Positions 49,161 to 57,405 of a DNA stretch of 64,000 nt are shown piece by piece. The number at the start of each line of letters is the position of its first letter. Within the stretch, counting starts at the first letter, position 1. The stretch spans positions 2,604,001 to 2,668,000 of the forward strand of contig NZ_CP081496.1 in NCBI RefSeq assembly GCF_019774615.1, written 5' to 3'. A program made the position numbers and the translations under genes. The notes beneath the pieces are model-generated. The model had not been told where the DNA came from, ran no database searches, and saw only the letters and a list, made by a program, of their open reading frames with translations. The stretch comes from Streptomyces sp. BHT-5-2 (GTDB lineage Bacteria > Actinomycetota > Actinomycetes > Streptomycetales > Streptomycetaceae).

Positions 49161-50219
49161 TCAGGCCCCGGCCGGGCCGCGTCGGTAGTGATAGCCGTGG
49201 TGCTCGACGAACCCCAGCCCGTCGTACAGCGCGAGGGCGCCGGCGTTGTCCGCCTCGACCTGGAGGTACGCCGCCGAGGCGCCCTCCTCCAGGGCCCGCT
49301 CGGCGAGTGCCGCCATCACCAGTGTCGCCAGCCCCGCGCGCCGCCGCCCGGCGGCGGTCTCCACCGCCGCGAAGCCCGCCCAGCGCCCGTCGACGACCAG
49401 CCGCCCGATCGCCGCGGTGCCGCCGTCCGGCGCCGGCACCCGCGCGAACCACACCGAGGGCCCGCCGGTCAGCACCGCCGACGCCGCCGCCGTGGGCGTG
49501 CCGGTCCGGTTGTACAGACCCAGCCAGCCGGCGTCCGGCCGCCGGGAGAGAAGCACGGCCGACGTGTCCGTATCGGTGTCCGCGAGCGGCGCCAGGGCCG
49601 CGATCCGCACGGAGGTGTGCGCCTCGTCGGACCAGCCGCGGGCGGCCAGTTCCGCGGCCAGCCGCTCGTCGGCGTCCGGCCGCCCGGTGGCGACGGTCAG
49701 CAGAGGGGGCAGCCCGCGCTCGGCGTACCACCGGGTGACACGGTCCAGTGCCTCGTCCAACGGGAGCCCGGGATCGCCGACCGCCAGCACCGAGTTGGCG
49801 CGGCGGGTGAATCCCGCCCGGCGCCCGGCCACCGCCTCTCCCGGCCCCGCTCCGCCCGGCGACTCCTGGACGGACGCCCGCAGGATCCACCCCCCGAGGC
49901 GCTCCGCCTCGATGGCCGGCCACCCGCGGGCCGCGACCTCCTGGAGCTCGCGGACGGTGGCCGCCGGGACCTTGCGACGGGCTGGTGCAGCCGGCACGAC
50001 CTTGGCCGCCACCAGCGCGGACTCCTCGATCCGCACCACTTCGCCGCCCCGCCGTGTGATGCTCAGCACACCGCTGTTCCATGATGTGAGAACACCGACC
50101 GCGTCCGTGAAAGCCGGCTCCCCGGTCGGGGCCCCGGTGAGACGCCGGACGGATACCCTTTTGCCCACATCGGCATGGGTGATCCGGACTTCCGCGCGCC
50201 CTCCGGAGAGGAATTCCAT
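49161..50219 (-). CDS. GNAT acetyltransferase with N-terminal SH3-like domain
   Basis: A 352-residue protein. The first 75 residues form a small beta-rich module (DVGKRVSVRRLTG...VVRIEESALVAAKVV) like those fused to GNAT domains in actinobacteria. The C-terminal 150 residues hold the acetyl-CoA-binding motif of GNAT enzymes (RRRAGLATLVMAALAERALEEG, AYLQVEADNAGALALYDGLGF). The acceptor substrate is unknown. The gene is divergent from fdxA, an arrangement I recall from other Streptomyces. ATG at 50217-50219; GAGGG lies close upstream. Confidence 0.85.
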   Translation of the reverse strand: MEFLSGGRAEVRITHADVGKRVSVRRLTGAPTGEPAFTDAVGVLTSWNSGVLSITRRGGEVVRIEESALVAAKVVPAAPARRKVPAATVRELQEVAARGWPAIEAERLGGWILRASVQESPGGAGPGEAVAGRRAGFTRRANSVLAVGDPGLPLDEALDRVTRWYAERGLPPLLTVATGRPDADERLAAELAARGWSDEAHTSVRIAALAPLADTDTDTSAVLLSRRPDAGWLGLYNRTGTPTAAASAVLTGGPSVWFARVPAPDGGTAAIGRLVVDGRWAGFAAVETAAGRRRAGLATLVMAALAERALEEGASAAYLQVEADNAGALALYDGLGFVEHHGYHYRRGPAGA

Positions 50220-50361
50220 CGCCCTCTAACCGCCCCTCTTGTTCGTCTCGTGCCCGGGAACGGAGATACTAGGTGGCGGGCATCGACGACGCCGCGCTCC
50301 CGCGCGCCCAGCGGCGGTACCGCAGATCGGGCCGCCGGCCCTACTGAGGAGGAACGACAGC

Positions 50362-50688
50362 GTGACCTACGTCATCGCGCAGCCTTGTGTCGACGTCAAG
50401 GACAAGGCATGCATCGAGGAGTGCCCCGTCGACTGCATCTACGAGGGCTCCCGGTCCTTGTACATCCACCCGGACGAATGCGTCGACTGTGGTGCCTGCG
50501 AGCCGGTCTGCCCGGTTGAGGCGATCTTCTACGAGGACGACACCCCGGAGGAGTGGAAGGACTACTACAAGGCGAACGTGGAGTTCTTCGACGAGCTCGG
50601 TTCCCCGGGTGGTGCCAGCAAGCTCGGCCTGATCGAGCGCGACCACCCGTTCATCGCCGCGCTGCCGCCGCAGAACCAGGACCACTGA
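50362..50688 (+). CDS. fdxA: Seven-iron ferredoxin
   Basis: A 108-residue ferredoxin with one [3Fe-4S] and one [4Fe-4S] cluster. The cysteines are C9, C17, C21, C25, then C40, C43, C46 and C50, in the pattern CVDVKDKACIEECPVDC and CVDCGACEPVCP. The C-terminal extension DYYKANVEFFDELGSPGGA is typical of actinobacterial FdxA/FdxC, which supply electrons to P450s and other reductases. GTG start with GAGGAGGAA upstream. It is followed by a strong terminator before dapC; fdxA next to dapC is conserved with mycobacteria. Confidence 0.93.
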   Translation: MTYVIAQPCVDVKDKACIEECPVDCIYEGSRSLYIHPDECVDCGACEPVCPVEAIFYEDDTPEEWKDYYKANVEFFDELGSPGGASKLGLIERDHPFIAALPPQNQDH

Positions 50689-50789
50689 CACCGCCCGGAG
50701 GACGGACGGGAGCCGGCCCGCTCCCCCCTGCCTCCGAGGCCGCCGGGGACCGCCCCGGCATGAGCTGGGGAAGGTCGCACGGCGCCGCC

Positions 50790-50823
50790 CGGTCCCGTAC
50801 GGCCCACCCGCCGTACGGGACCG
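50790..50823 (+). terminator. fdxA: fdxA terminator in front of dapC
   Basis: CGGTCCCGTACGG (50790-50802) pairs perfectly over 13 bp with CCGTACGGGACCG (50811-50823), loop CCCACCCG, followed by GCGTTTTCGC with a short T-run at 50828-50831. It lies 100 bases after fdxA and 57 before dapC. Confidence 0.82.
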
Positions 50824-50879
50824 CGGCGTTTTCGCGCGCCGACGTCCTCCGCGCCACTCCGTACGAGAAAGAGAGCACC

Positions 50880-51998
50880 GTGGGCGCAGTCTCCTCCCGC
50901 CACCCGTCCCTGCGCGACCGCCTTCCGGCCTTTCCCTGGGACCGCCTGGAGCCGTACAAGGCGACCGCCGCCGCGCACCCGGACGGCATCGTCGACCTCT
51001 CCGTCGGCACCCCCGTCGACCCGGTCCCCGCGCTGGTCCAGCGGGCCCTGATCGACGCGGCGGACAGCCCGGGCTATCCGACGGTGTGGGGCACCACGGC
51101 CCTGCGGGACGCGCTCACCGGCTGGGGCGCCGACCGCCTCGGCGCCCCCGGCCTGCAGCACACCAACGTGCTCCCGGTCGTCGGCTCCAAGGAACTGGTC
51201 GCCTGGCTGCCGACCCAGTTGGGCCTCGGCGCCGGCGACAAGGTGGCCTACCCGCGCCTGGCCTACCCCACCTACGAGGTGGGCGCCCGTCTGGCCGGCG
51301 CCGAGCCGGTCGTCTACGACGAGCCGACCGAGCTGGACCCGGCCGGCCTGAAGCTGCTCTGGCTCAACTCCCCGTCCAACCCCACCGGCCGGGTGCTCAC
51401 CGTCGACGAGCTGCGCCGCACCGTCGCCTGGGCCCGCGAGCACGGCGTCCTGGTCTTCAGCGACGAGTGCTACCTCGAACTGGGCTGGGAGGCCGACCCG
51501 GTCTCCGTACTGCACCCGGACGTCTGCGGCGGCTCCTACGACGGCATCGTCGCCGTCCACTCGCTGTCCAAGCGCTCCAACCTCGCCGGCTACCGCTCCG
51601 CGTTCCTGCTGGGCGACGCCGCGGTCCTCGACGACCTGCTGCAGATCCGCAAGCACGGCGGCATGATGACCGCCGCGCCCGTCCAGGCCGCCACCGTCGC
51701 GGCGCTGGGCGACACCGCGCACGTCGCCGAGCAGCGCGAGCGCTACGCCCGCCGGCGCACCGCGCTGCGCACCGCCTTCGAGGCCGCGGGCTTCCGCATC
51801 GAGCACAGCGAGGCGTCCCTCTACCTCTGGGCGACCCGCGACGAGCCCTGCTGGGACACCGTCGGCGACCTCGCCAAGCGCGGCATCCTGGTCGCCCCGG
51901 GCGACTTCTACGGCGCCGCGGGCGAGCACTTCGTCCGGATCGCCTTCACCGCCACCGACGAGCGGGTGGCCGCCGCGGTGCACCGCCTGGCCGACTGA
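50880..51998 (+). CDS. dapC: Succinyldiaminopimelate transaminase (DapC)
   Basis: A 372-residue fold-type I PLP aminotransferase of the lysine/diaminopimelate pathway, converting N-succinyl-2-amino-6-ketopimelate to N-succinyl-LL-diaminopimelate. K231 in VHSLSKRSNLAGYR binds PLP; SPSNPTGR and the aspartate of FSDECYLELGW hold the cofactor, and the C-terminal arginine is in HFVRIAF. The combination with dapE three kilobases away and the fdxA-dapC order supports DapC over a generic aminotransferase. GTG start at 50880 with GAAAGAGA upstream; the frame is open further without coding bias. Confidence 0.88.
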   Translation: MGAVSSRHPSLRDRLPAFPWDRLEPYKATAAAHPDGIVDLSVGTPVDPVPALVQRALIDAADSPGYPTVWGTTALRDALTGWGADRLGAPGLQHTNVLPVVGSKELVAWLPTQLGLGAGDKVAYPRLAYPTYEVGARLAGAEPVVYDEPTELDPAGLKLLWLNSPSNPTGRVLTVDELRRTVAWAREHGVLVFSDECYLELGWEADPVSVLHPDVCGGSYDGIVAVHSLSKRSNLAGYRSAFLLGDAAVLDDLLQIRKHGGMMTAAPVQAATVAALGDTAHVAEQRERYARRRTALRTAFEAAGFRIEHSEASLYLWATRDEPCWDTVGDLAKRGILVAPGDFYGAAGEHFVRIAFTATDERVAAAVHRLAD

Positions 51999-52014
51999 GC
52001 CGCCGAGCCGCTCC

Positions 52015-52060
52015 CACGCGCGGGGCCCGGGGAGGACAGCTCCCCGGGCCCCGTCGCGTG
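52015..52060. terminator. Very long bidirectional terminator
   Basis: CGGGGCCCGGGGAG (52021-52034) pairs with CTCCCCGGGCCCCG (52040-52053); an outer CACGCG (52015-52020) pairs with CGCGTG (52055-52060) across one bulged T. In the 69-bp gap between convergent dapC and the secreted protein gene. Confidence 0.85.
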
Positions 52061-52067
52061 CGGTGGG

Positions 52068-52526
52068 TCAGTGGCCGATCGGCAGCCCGCCGATCAGGCC
52101 GTGCAGCGGCGTGTGCGCCTCCTGGGGCGCGCCGGCCAGCCGCCTGACGGCCTCGGTGGCCACCGAGTTGGTGGAGATGCCCTTCCGCGCCACCGGGCGG
52201 GCCGCGGCCTCCGCCCTGCGGGCGGTCTCCTGGGTGAGCGGCGCGGCCTCCTCGACGACCGGAGCGAGCGTCCGCACCAGCGCCGGCGCCAGGCCCTCCG
52301 CGGCCTCGGCACCGGTCCTGTTGACCAGCCCGACGCCGTTCCGAGCGGTGCTGTCCACGGTCTTGCTGGTGTTCGCGGAGTCCAGGGTGGTCACGCCGCC
52401 CAGCTCGTTGCCCGTGGGCGGCAGGGACACTGCGCTGGCGGTTCCGGCCGCCGCGACCACGGGAGCGGTGCCCGCCGCGACCAGCAGGGCGGCTCGGGCG
52501 ATCCGACGCGTAACGGGGAGGGACAT
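52068..52526 (-). CDS. Secreted small protein of unknown function
   Basis: A 152-residue protein with a Sec signal peptide (MSLPVTRRIARAALLVAAG, cleavage probably after ASA near residue 32). The mature part is Ala-rich and helical without cysteines or a known domain (NELGGVTTLDSANTSKTV, EAAEGLAPALVRTLAPVVEE). Similar short exported proteins in Streptomyces are usually annotated as hypothetical. The ATG at 52524-52526 has AAAGGAG upstream; a longer frame to 52724 has no coding bias. It is monocistronic with a long AT-richer upstream region. Confidence 0.75.
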   Translation of the reverse strand: MSLPVTRRIARAALLVAAGTAPVVAAAGTASAVSLPPTGNELGGVTTLDSANTSKTVDSTARNGVGLVNRTGAEAAEGLAPALVRTLAPVVEEAAPLTQETARRAEAAARPVARKGISTNSVATEAVRRLAGAPQEAHTPLHGLIGGLPIGH

Positions 52527-52835
52527 GGTGCTCCTTTTACGGAGAAGAACTCGTACTTCTGACAGATGTGCCATGTCCGCCGGGCGGACGGACGCCCTGA
52601 ATACCGCGTCAGGTGCCCGAAGGTTTCGGTGGAATGCGGTAAAGAATTGGCAACGCGTCACATAATCTGCCCGGGATAAGTACGAGCAATATGCATGCGC
52701 GCCGAAGCCGTGCGGAAAGGTCACAGCCCGTTAAACGCACGGGAATTGGCCGAGGATACGGCCGCAACCAGGTGAAAAGCCTGAACGGAAAAGGGGATTG
52801 CCGCGCGCAGGCCCCAAGTGGACCGAGTCGAAGCG
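52527..52835 (-). other. Gene-free 309-bp upstream region with candidate promoter
   Basis: Clearly lower GC than average. On the minus strand TTGCTC (52689-52684), 17 bases, ATTATG (52666-52661) is the best -35/-10 pair I see in the window. This predicts a start near 52655 and a leader of about 130 bases for the secreted protein gene, with hairpins AGAAG...CTTCT near 52545. CCCGT...ACGGG (about 52728-52744) may terminate the upstream lysozyme-like gene. Confidence 0.5.
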
Positions 52836-53771
52836 CTACTTGGCCGTGACGATCGTCACCGAAGGGGACGCGTCCCCGGACGCCGCCGGGCCCTGCCAGC
52901 CCTTGTCCGAGTCGGCCGCCGTCCACGTCCGCCCCGCATAGGAGATCCGGTCGATGTGCAGATCGGCGGCGTGCGCCAGCGCCCAGTTCGCCAGCCGCCA
53001 ACCGCGCTCCGCCGCCTCGCCCGGGGCCGTCGCGCCGTAGCCGTCCACCGGCACCGGCACCGTCAGGCTGCGCCCGGGCCGGGCCCCGCGCCCCCCGGCC
53101 GCCGCCGTCCGCGGCAGCACCGACGCCCCGAACTCCCGCACCAGCTTCTCCCGCACCTTCCCCGCGCCGTCCGGCCCGGCATCGTCCACGGGATGGCTCA
53201 CCGTGCAGCTCAGCGCGTCCCCGTTCCGCCCGGTCAGCGCCCCCGTGAGCAGCGCCGCATTCGCCTCGTGCTTGGCGTACGCCTGCGGATAGCCGCTGCG
53301 CTGCACCTTCTGCGCGGCGACCGTCAGCGGCAGCCGGGAATAGCCGGGGACCTTCACCAGGTGGCGGTAGAACTCCCCGGACGAATAGACCGGGTCCATG
53401 ATCTGCTGCACGGTGCCCCAGTCCTGCGACGGCCGCTGCTGGAACAGGCCCACCGAATCCCGGTCGCCGAAATTGATGTTGCGCAGTCCGGATTCCTGCA
53501 TGGCGGTCGCCAGCGCGATCGTCACCGCCCGCTCCGGCAGCCCGCGCGAGGCCGCCACCGCCGAGATCGTCGCGGCGTTCGCCGCCTGCTCGGGCGTGAG
53601 TTCGTAGGGATCCCCGCCGCCCTGGACGCGCACCGAGCAGCGCGGCGCGCCCGGTCCACTGGTGACGTACTGCACCAGGAGATACGCGACCACCCCGAGA
53701 AGGACGGCGAGTGCCGCGGCGATGCGCCACAGGCGGGCGCGGCGGGCGGGGGAAACGGGCTGGGCGGACAC
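52836..53771 (-). CDS. Membrane-anchored lysozyme-like protein
   Basis: A 311-residue protein with one N-terminal membrane helix (LWRIAAALAVLLGVVAYLLV) and an outside domain. Residues about 65-150 look like a lysozyme/transglycosylase-type fold: a glutamate in TAMQESGLRNINFGDRDS is placed like the catalytic Glu of soluble lytic transglycosylases, followed by VGLFQQRPSQDWGT and YSSGEFYRHL. Database entries often call such proteins heavy metal transporter, which the sequence does not support. The GTG at 53769-53771 is 7 bases after TACGTT on the minus strand, so it may be leaderless. It is divergent from dapE. Confidence 0.7.
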   Translation of the reverse strand: MSAQPVSPARRARLWRIAAALAVLLGVVAYLLVQYVTSGPGAPRCSVRVQGGGDPYELTPEQAANAATISAVAASRGLPERAVTIALATAMQESGLRNINFGDRDSVGLFQQRPSQDWGTVQQIMDPVYSSGEFYRHLVKVPGYSRLPLTVAAQKVQRSGYPQAYAKHEANAALLTGALTGRNGDALSCTVSHPVDDAGPDGAGKVREKLVREFGASVLPRTAAAGGRGARPGRSLTVPVPVDGYGATAPGEAAERGWRLANWALAHAADLHIDRISYAGRTWTAADSDKGWQGPAASGDASPSVTIVTAK

Positions 53772-53813
53772 GCAGCACAACGTACCCGAGGGCCGGCGGA
53801 TAGGGTCGGCCTC
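53772..53813. promoter_or_regulatory. 42-bp divergent region with two leaderless promoters
   Basis: On the plus strand TAGGGT (53801-53806), 7 bases, ATG of dapE (53814). On the minus strand TACGTT (53784-53779), 7 bases, GTG of the lysozyme-like gene (53771). The two -10 boxes are only 16 bp apart, so the -35 zone of each promoter overlaps the -10 of the other and RNA polymerase probably cannot use both at once. Confidence 0.6.
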
Positions 53814-54902
53814 ATGGAGCGCTCCACTCACCCCCGCCTTGACCTGTCGCTGGACGCCGCCGCGCTGACCGCGCAGCTCGTCGACTTCCCGTCCGAGAGC
53901 GGCAACGAGAAGGACCTCGCCGACGCCGTCGAGGACGCCCTGCGCGCCCTGCCGCACCTGACCGTCGACCGGTACGGCAACAACGTCGTCGCCCGCACGC
54001 GGCTCGGCCGCGCCGAGCGGGTGGTGCTCGCCGGCCACCTCGACACCGTGCCGATCGCCGACAACGTCCCCTCCCGGCTCGACGGGGACGGCGTCCTGTG
54101 GGGCTGCGGCACCTGCGACATGAAGTCCGGGGTCGCCGTCCAGCTCCGGATGGCCGCCACCGTCCCCGCGCCCAACCGGGACCTGACCTTCGTCTTCTAC
54201 GACAACGAAGAGGTCGCCGCGCACCTCAACGGCCTCGGCCACCTCGCCGACGCCCACCCCGACTGGCTCGCGGGCGACTTCGCCGTCCTCCTGGAGCCCT
54301 CCGACGGCGAGGTGGAGGGCGGCTGCCAGGGCACCCTCCGGGTCCTGCTGCGCACCCGCGGCGAGCGCGCCCACTCCGCGCGCAGCTGGATGGGCGCCAA
54401 CGCCGTCCACGCCGCCGCCCCCATCCTGGCGAAGCTCGCCGCCTACGAGCCGCGCCGCCCGGTCATCGACGGTCTGGAATACCGCGAGGGCCTCAACGCC
54501 GTCCGCGTCGAGGGCGGGGTCGCGGGCAACGTCATCCCCGACGAGTGCACCGTCACCGTCAACTTCCGCTACGCGCCCGACCGGACCCCGGAGGAGGCGC
54601 TGGCGCACGTCCGGGAGGTCTTCGCGGACTGCCCCGTCGAGGAGTTCGTCGTCGACGACCACTCCCCGGGGGCGCTGCCCGGGCTGTCCCACCCGGCGGC
54701 GCGGGCGTTCATGGCGGCGGTCGGCGGCAGCGCCAAGCCCAAGTTCGGCTGGACCGACGTCTCCCGCTTCAGCGCCCTCGGCGTCCCGGCCGTCAACTAC
54801 GGACCCGGTGACGCCCTGCTCGCGCACAAGAAGGACGAGCGGGTCGCGGTCGAGCGCGTCCTGCACTGCGAAGAGCGGCTGCGGGCCTGGCTGACCGCCT
54901 GA
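53814..54902 (+). CDS. dapE: Succinyl-diaminopimelate desuccinylase (DapE)
   Basis: A 362-residue M20 family zinc enzyme that removes succinate from N-succinyl-LL-diaminopimelate, giving LL-DAP for lysine and peptidoglycan. Metal ligands are H75 and D77 in LAGHLDTVP, the aspartate of GCDMKSG-type GTCDMKSGVA, and EE in YDNEEVAA, with GERAHSARSWMG and the C-terminal KKDERV. The actinobacterial DapE spacing and the dapC gene nearby support the call over other M20 enzymes. It appears leaderless from a TAGGGT box. A 105-bp gap separates it from the LOG-family gene. Confidence 0.92.
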   Translation: MERSTHPRLDLSLDAAALTAQLVDFPSESGNEKDLADAVEDALRALPHLTVDRYGNNVVARTRLGRAERVVLAGHLDTVPIADNVPSRLDGDGVLWGCGTCDMKSGVAVQLRMAATVPAPNRDLTFVFYDNEEVAAHLNGLGHLADAHPDWLAGDFAVLLEPSDGEVEGGCQGTLRVLLRTRGERAHSARSWMGANAVHAAAPILAKLAAYEPRRPVIDGLEYREGLNAVRVEGGVAGNVIPDECTVTVNFRYAPDRTPEEALAHVREVFADCPVEEFVVDDHSPGALPGLSHPAARAFMAAVGGSAKPKFGWTDVSRFSALGVPAVNYGPGDALLAHKKDERVAVERVLHCEERLRAWLTA

Positions 54903-54964
54903 CCGTCCCGTCGCGGTCCCCTGGTCCACCCGGCGAATTCCCTTCCGCTTCACGGCGGCGGATC

Positions 54965-54970
54965 TAGGCT
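54965..54970 (+). promoter_or_regulatory. TAGGCT -10 box of the LOG-family gene
   Basis: TAGGCT at 54965-54970, predicted start near 54978, and a 30-base leader containing the ribosome-binding site GGAGGGAG before the ATG at 55008. This is the same -10 hexamer as the leaderless genes, but with an ordinary leader. Confidence 0.5.
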
Positions 54971-55007
54971 GAAGTGGCAAACGATCTGTCAGCGGAGGGA
55001 GCACGTC

Positions 55008-55760
55008 ATGGCCAATCCCGAGGGAGCGTACAGCCCGGAGGAGCAGCGGCTGGGTCCCGTACTGCGCCGGCACGACCAGGTGCAGACCGGTACGACGACG
55101 GACCAGCGGCTGCTGGATTCCGAGGGCCCCTCCGAGTGGGTGCACACCGATCCCTGGCGCGTGATGCGGATCCAGTCGGAGTTCGTGGAGGGCTTCGGTG
55201 CGCTGGCCGAGCTGGGCCCGGCCGTCAGCGTCTTCGGCTCGGCCCGCACCCCGCGCGGCACGGCGGAGTACGACGCCGGCGTGCGGATCGGCGCGGCGCT
55301 GGTCAAGGCCGGCTTCTCGGTGATCACCGGCGGCGGCCCCGGGGCCATGGAGGCCGCCAACAAGGGCGCCTTCGAGGCCGGCGGCACCTCCGTGGGGCTC
55401 GGCATCGAGCTGCCCTTCGAGCAGGGCATGAACGCGTACGTGAACCTCGGGGTCGACTTCCGCTACTTCTTCGTCCGGAAGACCTGTTTTGTGAAGTACG
55501 CCCGCGGGTTCGTCGTCCTCCCCGGCGGACTCGGCACCCTCGACGAGCTCTTCGAGGCGCTGACCCTCGTCCAGACCCGCAAGGTCACCCGCTTCCCGAT
55601 CGTGCTGTTCGGCTCCGACTACTGGAGCGGGCTGCTCGCCTGGCTCCGCGAGGCGGTGGTCGCCGAGGGCAAGGCGTCCCCGCACGACCTGGAGCTGTTC
55701 CACCTCAGCGACGACGTGGACGAGGCCATCGCACTGGTGACGAAGGAGGTCGGGATCTAG
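55008..55760 (+). CDS. LOG family protein (cytokinin nucleoside phosphoribohydrolase type)
   Basis: A 250-residue Rossmann-like protein of the TIGR00730/LOG family, which hydrolyse nucleoside 5'-monophosphates to base and ribose 5-phosphate. The nucleotide-binding motifs GGGPGAMEA (108-116) and PGGLGTLDE (172-180) are exact. The first 70 residues are an extension beyond the usual LOG length of about 190, polar and with WVHTDPWRVMRIQSEFVEGF preceding the fold. ATG with GGAGGGAG upstream and a TAGGCT promoter. A LOG gene between dapE and folP2 is also found in mycobacteria (from memory). Confidence 0.88.
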   Translation: MANPEGAYSPEEQRLGPVLRRHDQVQTGTTTDQRLLDSEGPSEWVHTDPWRVMRIQSEFVEGFGALAELGPAVSVFGSARTPRGTAEYDAGVRIGAALVKAGFSVITGGGPGAMEAANKGAFEAGGTSVGLGIELPFEQGMNAYVNLGVDFRYFFVRKTCFVKYARGFVVLPGGLGTLDELFEALTLVQTRKVTRFPIVLFGSDYWSGLLAWLREAVVAEGKASPHDLELFHLSDDVDEAIALVTKEVGI

Positions 55761-55969
55761 GGCCCGTCCGACCCCGACCCCGATCTCGACCACCGGACAC
55801 ACCCCGGGGCCGGCCCGCCGCGGCGACAGCGGGAATACCCGCCCCCGCCCGGCCCGTTGTGGCCCCGCAGGGGGCGCGCACGACCCCTACGGGATCCGTT
55901 CGCCCGCCCCCTGGGGGCTCCGCGGCCCGCCCGCCCCGCCCCCGTGGCCCCGGCCCGCGCGGGAAGGTC

Positions 55970-56830
55970 CTACGCCAGCCCGCGCCGGGCCACCGCCGGC
56001 GGCCGGTGACCGGCGATCGAGGCCACCATGTCCACCACCTGCCGGGTCTCGGCGACCTCGTGGACGCGGTAGACCTGGGCGCCGAGCCAGGCGGAGACCG
56101 CGGTCGTCGCCAGAGTGCCCAGCACCCGCTCCTTGACCGGCCTGTCCAGCGTCTCGCCGACGAAGTCCTTGTTGGACAGCGAGACCAGCACCGGCCACCC
56201 GGTCTCCGCCATCTCGCCCAGCCGCCGGGTCGCCTCCAGGCTGTGCCGGGTGTTCTTCCCGAAGTCGTGCCCCGGGTCGATCAGGATCCCGTCCCGCCGG
56301 ACGCCCGACGCGACGGCCCGCTCGGCCAGTCCGAGGGTGACCCGCAGGATGTCGGCCATCACGTCGTCGTACACCACCCGGTGCGGCCGGGTACGCGGTT
56401 CGGCACCGCCCGCGTGCGTGCACACCAGGCCCGCGCCGTACCGCGCGGCGACCTCGGCGAGCCGCGGATCGACCCCGCCCCAGGCGTCGTTGAGCAGATC
56501 CGCGCCCGCCTCGCACACCGCCTCGGCGACCTCGTGCCGCCAGGTGTCGACGCTGATCACCACGTCGGGATGGCGGCGGCGGACCTCGGCGACGAAGCCG
56601 ACCGTGCGCCGGGCCTCCTCCTCGGCGCTCACCTCCTCGCCCGGGCCGGCCTTGACACCGCCGACGTCGATGATCGCGGCGCCCTCGGCGATCGCCTGTT
56701 CCACCCGGTCCAGCGCGGGCTCGTCGCGGAAGGTCGCGCCCTGGTCGTAGAACGAGTCCGGCGTCCTGTTGACGATCGCCATGATCACCGGCTCATGGGC
56801 CCCGAACTCGCGTTTTCCCAGCCGCAGCAT
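55970..56830 (-). CDS. folP2: Dihydropteroate synthase family protein (FolP2-like)
   Basis: A 286-residue pterin-binding TIM barrel. Motifs are MAIVNRTPDSFYD (in true DHPS usually a MGI(L/V)NVTPDSF), AAIIDVGGVKAGPG, ISVDTWRHEVAE, LLNDAWGG and ILIDPGHDFGKN, ending with VYRVHEVAETRQVVD. The RTPDSF version and the GGVKAGPG loop (true DHPS has GGESTRPG) mark the second, FolP2-type actinobacterial paralogue, whose role in folate synthesis is doubtful. It is divergent from the DivIVA-like gene, and a TAGGGT (minus strand, 56868-56863) with a 32-base leader can serve it. Confidence 0.85.
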   Translation of the reverse strand: MLRLGKREFGAHEPVIMAIVNRTPDSFYDQGATFRDEPALDRVEQAIAEGAAIIDVGGVKAGPGEEVSAEEEARRTVGFVAEVRRRHPDVVISVDTWRHEVAEAVCEAGADLLNDAWGGVDPRLAEVAARYGAGLVCTHAGGAEPRTRPHRVVYDDVMADILRVTLGLAERAVASGVRRDGILIDPGHDFGKNTRHSLEATRRLGEMAETGWPVLVSLSNKDFVGETLDRPVKERVLGTLATTAVSAWLGAQVYRVHEVAETRQVVDMVASIAGHRPPAVARRGLA

Positions 56831-56925
56831 TCCCTTGACTCCCTCTCCGTGGTTCGGGAGCGACCCTAACTGTCGGACCCGCGTGGCACGATCGGAGCAG
56901 GCACCACAAGTCCGGGGAGTTGGTC

Positions 56926-57405
56926 GTGTTCTGGTTCATGCTGATCGCGCTGGTCGTGGTGGTGGCTGCGGTCACGCTGGTCGTCGTCGGCGGAGGAGAC
57001 GCCGGCGGGGAGGGCGGCGGGCTGCGCGACGCCGAGCCCCCGGGGCTCCACGACCCGCTGCCCCAGGACCGCCCACTGGCCCGGGCCGACGTCGAGTCCG
57101 TCCGGCTGCCGGTGACCGTCCGCGGCTACCGCATGGACGACGTCGACGACGTCCTGGACCGCCTCGGTGCCGAGCTCGCCGAGCGGGACGCCCGGATCGC
57201 CGAGCTGGAGGCCGCGCTGGCCGGTGCCAACGCCGCGGCGATCGGCGGGCCGGGCCTCATAGAGGACACCCCGCCGGCCCCGCCCGCCTCCGGACCGGCC
57301 GCGGCGCCGGGCGCACCGGGCGGCGCCGCGGGGACCGGCGGCCCGGAAGCCCCCGGGCGGGGAGACGCCCGCGCACCGCGCGGAGAAGGTGAGGAGCAGG
57401 CATGA
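56926..57405 (+). CDS. Small membrane protein with DivIVA-like segment
   Basis: A 159-residue protein: one N-terminal membrane helix (FWFMLIALVVVVAAVTLVVV), a Gly/Asp linker, then about residues 60-100 similar to the DivIVA N-terminal domain (LPVTVRGYRMDDVDDVLDRL with RLGAELAERDARIAELEAAL coiled coil), and a long Pro/Gly/Ala-rich tail. This matches the mycobacterial Rv1209 type by layout. Its stop overlaps tag by 4 bases. The GTG at 56926 is chosen over the TTG at 56920 because GGGGAG lies 6 bases upstream. It may take part in pole or septum localisation (inference from the DivIVA-like motif). Confidence 0.75.
   Translation: MFWFMLIALVVVVAAVTLVVVGGGDAGGEGGGLRDAEPPGLHDPLPQDRPLARADVESVRLPVTVRGYRMDDVDDVLDRLGAELAERDARIAELEAALAGANAAAIGGPGLIEDTPPAPPASGPAAAPGAPGGAAGTGGPEAPGRGDARAPRGEGEEQA

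Noticed and set aside
52527..52724. N-terminal extension of the secreted protein on the minus strand
   Set aside because: It would bury the signal peptide inside the protein and has no coding bias; the ATG at 52526 has a good ribosome-binding site.
55761..55969. Terminator in the convergent gap between LOG and folP2 genes
   Set aside because: Only short GC pairs (for example GCCCCC/GGGGGC) are visible, with no long stem comparable to the other convergent gaps.
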